Source: Adiantum capillus-veneris
Lineage: Eukaryota; Streptophyta; Polypodiopsida; Polypodiales; Pteridaceae
NCBI GenBank assembly: GCA_014529385.2
Contig: CM043963.1
Location: 103,336,912 to 103,400,911 of the forward strand
Reading direction: 5' to 3'
Length of the DNA: 64,000 bases
Positions 60,703-64,000 of the stretch are shown piece by piece. Below the pieces are notes generated by a model that was given only the letters and a program-made list of their open reading frames with translations, had not been told where the DNA came from and searched no databases. The translations under genes and the position numbers were made by a program. Numbering within the stretch: the stretch's first letter is position 1; every line of letters starts with the position of its first letter.

Positions 60703-61596
60703 ATTGTCACCACTTGATCTCTTTGCTTGGCACAAAGGTTGCTTTTGTGCATAAATAGTGAAAGGCTGCAGGCTAGAGAGGTCAAGTGTCACCACTTTTT
60801 CTCTAAAAAAGCCTTCTTTGTTACATCTTGCAGGTAGGTGCTTCAAATCTATGCTTATTAGAGGTGAATAATCTCATCCTAATGTATAGTTTAGGATTTT
60901 TTTATTCCTAGGTGTATGGTAATACTTGAAAATTTTGTACAACATATACTTAAGAAATGTCTTTATTATACAGCGTGCAAATGTTGAATTCATACATATT
61001 TTTGTTTGAAGAACATGTCTCGAACACCTCATGATACAAGGTGACCTGTTACTATGCTAGTTGAGTGGCATTGTTTGAAAGAATGGCTTAATGAACTGTC
61101 ATATCGTGAAGCTTTTATGGTGGCACAAAGCTCTCTTGAAGCAATGTGGCTCCCACTACACAAAAAATCATTATGCTAATATGGAGAGATCTCTAGTAGG
61201 ACATGATAAAGTACAAGAGATCTTGCGGAAATAAACCTCGATGAGATTCCTACCATGCACTTGTGACACCATACCTCTTTTTAAACCCTTTGACTTCTAT
61301 TGTTGTGGGAAGTCCAAGGGGGGGCCTACTTTCAAATTTTTATCATAGCTTTTTTTTTAATGAAATTTTGGTCATTTTAAAGTTTGTACACAGTCTAGGA
61401 TTTCATTCTGATTGTTTTCCCTCAGTTTCAAATTTTGACCGAGTACACTCCTCGGAAGCCACTTTTGAAGGTGTTAGGACGAGATTCTAGGAAAGTTTTG
61501 TATGTAGGAAACAGAGTCCTTAACACAATAAAAAAACATTGGTTCTTTGAGTATTTTTAGATTCCATGGTTTTAATGCTCGTTGGAGCCCGTAGAT
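60703..61596. repeat. Spacer module, copy 3 (short form)
   Basis: Homologous to 16030-17226 but with about 320 bp missing at about 61203-61206, where GACA is present on both sides of the lost segment in copy 1. It ends GGAGCCCGTAGA; unlike the other copies, satellite does not resume after it. Confidence 0.88.
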
Positions 61597-62065
61597 AAAG
61601 AAAAAAGTAAGAAATGTCTGTTTTACATCATTTTTTAAGAAATTGCCAACTTGCATGTTGATTTTTGGAGAATCCGAGCAAGATATGACTTTTTTGCATC
61701 ACACAATGGTCGAAGAGCGCGACGAGATGAACAAACTCATGTGAGACAAGCCCATATAGATTCGGAGCCAATTGGAAGCTAGAAGCTGTTGAAAACGTAA
61801 ATCATGGCCATGCATCAACAATATGTTCACATGATGAAGGAGGTGCTTCAAAGCTATGGAAATCAGTATAGGATGCAAGCAATATCGTTGGAGGCTATTC
61901 AAGAACCTGCAGAGGCTCACATCATTTCAGATCACTTTGCAAGGACAAAATGATTAAGATTTGTGTCTACTATCTCCATAGTCATTTGGCTTTTCAGATT
62001 ATCCATGTGTTTTAAGCTAAGTGCTTCTAGCCATGAAGAGTTAAATTTAAATCAAATATTAACAT

Positions 62066-62231
62066 TTTTGCTATCCTAAGGGGTAAACAAATCTAGAAAA
62101 TGCAAAAAAAGGGTGGCCACAAGGGCGCACAAATGGCCCATCCACCAGTTTTGGATGGCTCACCTGCGCGCCCTTGTGGCCACCCTTTTTTTTGCATTTT
62201 CTACCTTTGTTTGCCCCTTAGGTTACCAAAA
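62066..62231. mobile_element. Foldback (MITE-like) element 1
   Basis: Two inverted arms of about 65 bp: 62066-62130, and 62163-62231 as its reverse complement. Both arms share AAAATGCAAAAAAAGGGTGG and the adjoining CCACAAGGGCGC. The 30-bp centre contains a smaller stem, CCATCC/GGATGG. No ORF or clear target duplication was identified. Confidence 0.7.
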
Positions 62232-62385
62232 CTGTTAATATATAGTGAAACCAGATCTTTTCGCAGCATGAGACTAGATGTTTATATTGTCCAGTGTGAT
62301 TTGGCCTTTTGGTGCAGGGAACTAGTAAGTTGAGTTGAAGGAAGGCATAATGTGCTTGAAAGTTAAATTTTAGGTTCATCTCAGC

Positions 62386-62552
62386 TTTTCCAGGGTCTTG
62401 GAGTGCAACAATAGTCTAGTTATGCAAAAAAAAGGGTGGCCACAAGGGCGCAGATGACAGGCATCCAAAACTTCTGAATGCGCCATCTGTGCGTCCTTGT
62501 GGCCACCTTTTTCTCTGCATTATATGGCCTTGTCTGCACCCCAGGATACCAA
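62386..62552. mobile_element. Foldback (MITE-like) element 2
   Basis: Related to element 1, sharing the TGCAAAAAAAAGGGTGGCC and ACAAGGGCGC arm motif. The left arm (62386-62455) and right arm (62484-62552) are more diverged from each other than in element 1, and the centre is different. Confidence 0.65.
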
Positions 62553-64000
62553 AAAAAAAAAAGATTAAGTGAAAGAAAATCTTTATGCAGCATGATAGTA
62601 AAAATTCCACTTCTTTTCACTCATATGTAATCAGAGGCCCCCCCCTTCTTTGTGTTCAAAGGTTCGAAGCATTCACTAGTAAAATTTTCCTATATCATGT
62701 GCGTTCACCAGAATGGATTAGAAGTACCCCTTATAGGCCTTATCTACACCTGTTTTTGTAACTTTAAAAGAATATAAAATCCCTTTTGTTGAGCACATGT
62801 GCTATGTTACATATACTTTAGTGAACTCCCTAGGTCAAAGGCCTCACAAATCGTGTGCACTAAACATTCAGCACTAGAAATCGACCAAACAAAGAGCCAA
62901 TTTTTACTTCCTTGTGTTCTTGGGAATGTTTTGGTTAAGCCATTTCTTTGGTATGCGAAACCACTTGTGACCCTATAGTATCCAACCAAAGGTTTCTTGA
63001 TTAGCAGTTTACATAGGCTTGAGTAGTACATATCTTCTATGTTAACAATGCGTGTATCTATAATTTATGTTCACATTTTCTCTATCCAAATGAGCTACAT
63101 AGTAAAAATCAAATCTACAATTTGACAGTTAAGTTCACAAGGTGATATCTATTGGTATCATCTTTAGCAATATCAAATTAAGAAGATTTGATACCAAAAA
63201 CTTGTTTACACTACTCAAAAAGGTGAAAACTCAAAGGCTTTACAATATATGCATGAAGAAACACAAATCAATAATAAGTCACACCTATACATTGACACCT
63301 CCATCTCAAGTTGTCATTTCTCTAAGTCGAGCTTAGCATAGGCATATTATGGAAGTAATAACATGTTGGAAAGTAAGAATTTAGCTTTCTCAACTTAAGA
63401 AACAATGCTAATGATATATATTCAACATCCCCAAATGAGGACATCTTGACAAAGGTTATGATCCACTTTAATAAGCATAACCATTAATGATTAAACTGAA
63501 ATCAAAATATTGCTTGAATTTCCTCATGTGGAGTGATTAAGACTTGAGACTTGAAATATCTTACAAGCAAATCAAAATATCCATAAAGGTCAACAATCTT
63601 TATCAAATATGTATGAAACTCTAGTAATCAAATTAGATACTCTCACTCAATGCGACACCATTTAACAAAAAAACATATTTATATTGCATTTATAGAGGAA
63701 TCCAGCCTCATGAAAAATAATTACAAATGGAGACAATGTTGTTGCTGTTAGGCTTCTCTTACAAGTATTTGTTTTCCTCATCTAGAGATTCATATACAAT
63801 TTAATATTTGTGTGTCTATGACACTAGGGAAGATAGTAGTACTATATGGATGGCTTCTCTAAGAGCTCCTAGAGAGTATCTATTGGTTCAAGATTCTACA
63901 AAAATCCAACTATTCTTATCAAAATCTTTTAACATGGTAGTGAAAGGTTCATCACGGGACAAAAATAGAATAATTTCCATCTCTACACATGGTCGCTTGC

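Larger units (their letters stand above)
61597..64000. other. AT-rich sequence beyond the array
   Basis: About 2.4 kb with no satellite units and no convincing gene on either strand. The only structure I see is the pair of foldback elements at 62066-62231 and 62386-62552. This is probably array-flanking DNA or part of another repeat that leaves the window. Confidence 0.6.

Noticed and set aside
62100-62333. 77-codon ORF across foldback element 1
   Set aside because: It reads through an inverted repeat and has no domain; it is not credible as a gene.

Overview
This window looks like nuclear DNA of a land plant, probably from a large, repeat-rich genome. The evidence is a set of Ty3/gypsy LTR retrotransposons of plant type: a chromovirus with a C-terminal chromodomain, Athila/Tat-like elements, and primer binding sites matching initiator tRNA-Met and tRNA-Asp. 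The premature stop codons also fit decay of methylated CG and CHG cytosines. The species cannot be named from the sequence. I found no ordinary host gene, rRNA, tRNA or CRISPR array.

Layout. The ground state is a satellite array with a period of about 223 bp. Each unit carries four copies of the box CACTTGGCCAT. A separate non-satellite 'spacer' module interrupts the array at 16030-17226, 34688-34964 plus 40732-42757, and 60703-61596. Satellite blocks lie at 1-872, 2447-3776, 11864-16029, 17227-18871, 34132-34687, 42758-44300 and 52666-60702. Variant units recur in the same order in distant blocks, so the array also has a multi-kilobase higher-order organisation.

Five LTR-retrotransposon insertions have split this array, and each has a recognisable 5-bp target duplication: (1) a solo LTR at 873-2446; (2) E1 at 3777-11863 (+), a non-autonomous element with gag, a protease remnant and an unusual W-x-P-K repeat ORF, but no reverse transcriptase or integrase; (3) E2 at 18872-34131 (-), a chromovirus arranged LTR-internal-LTR-internal-LTR; (4) E3 at 34965-40731 (-), inserted in the spacer and lacking integrase; (5) E4 at 44301-52665 (-), an Athila/Tat-like element with gag, protease, RT, RNase H, integrase and an extra ORF of more than 600 codons downstream of integrase. 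For four of the five insertions an uninterrupted paralogue of the target is visible elsewhere in the window.

All coding regions are decayed. In E1 and E4 the premature stops are all TAG or TGA, and direct comparison of the two E2 copies shows C-to-T origins at CAG, CAA and CGA codons. The last 2.4 kb (61597-64000) is AT-rich sequence outside the array and holds two related long-armed foldback elements.
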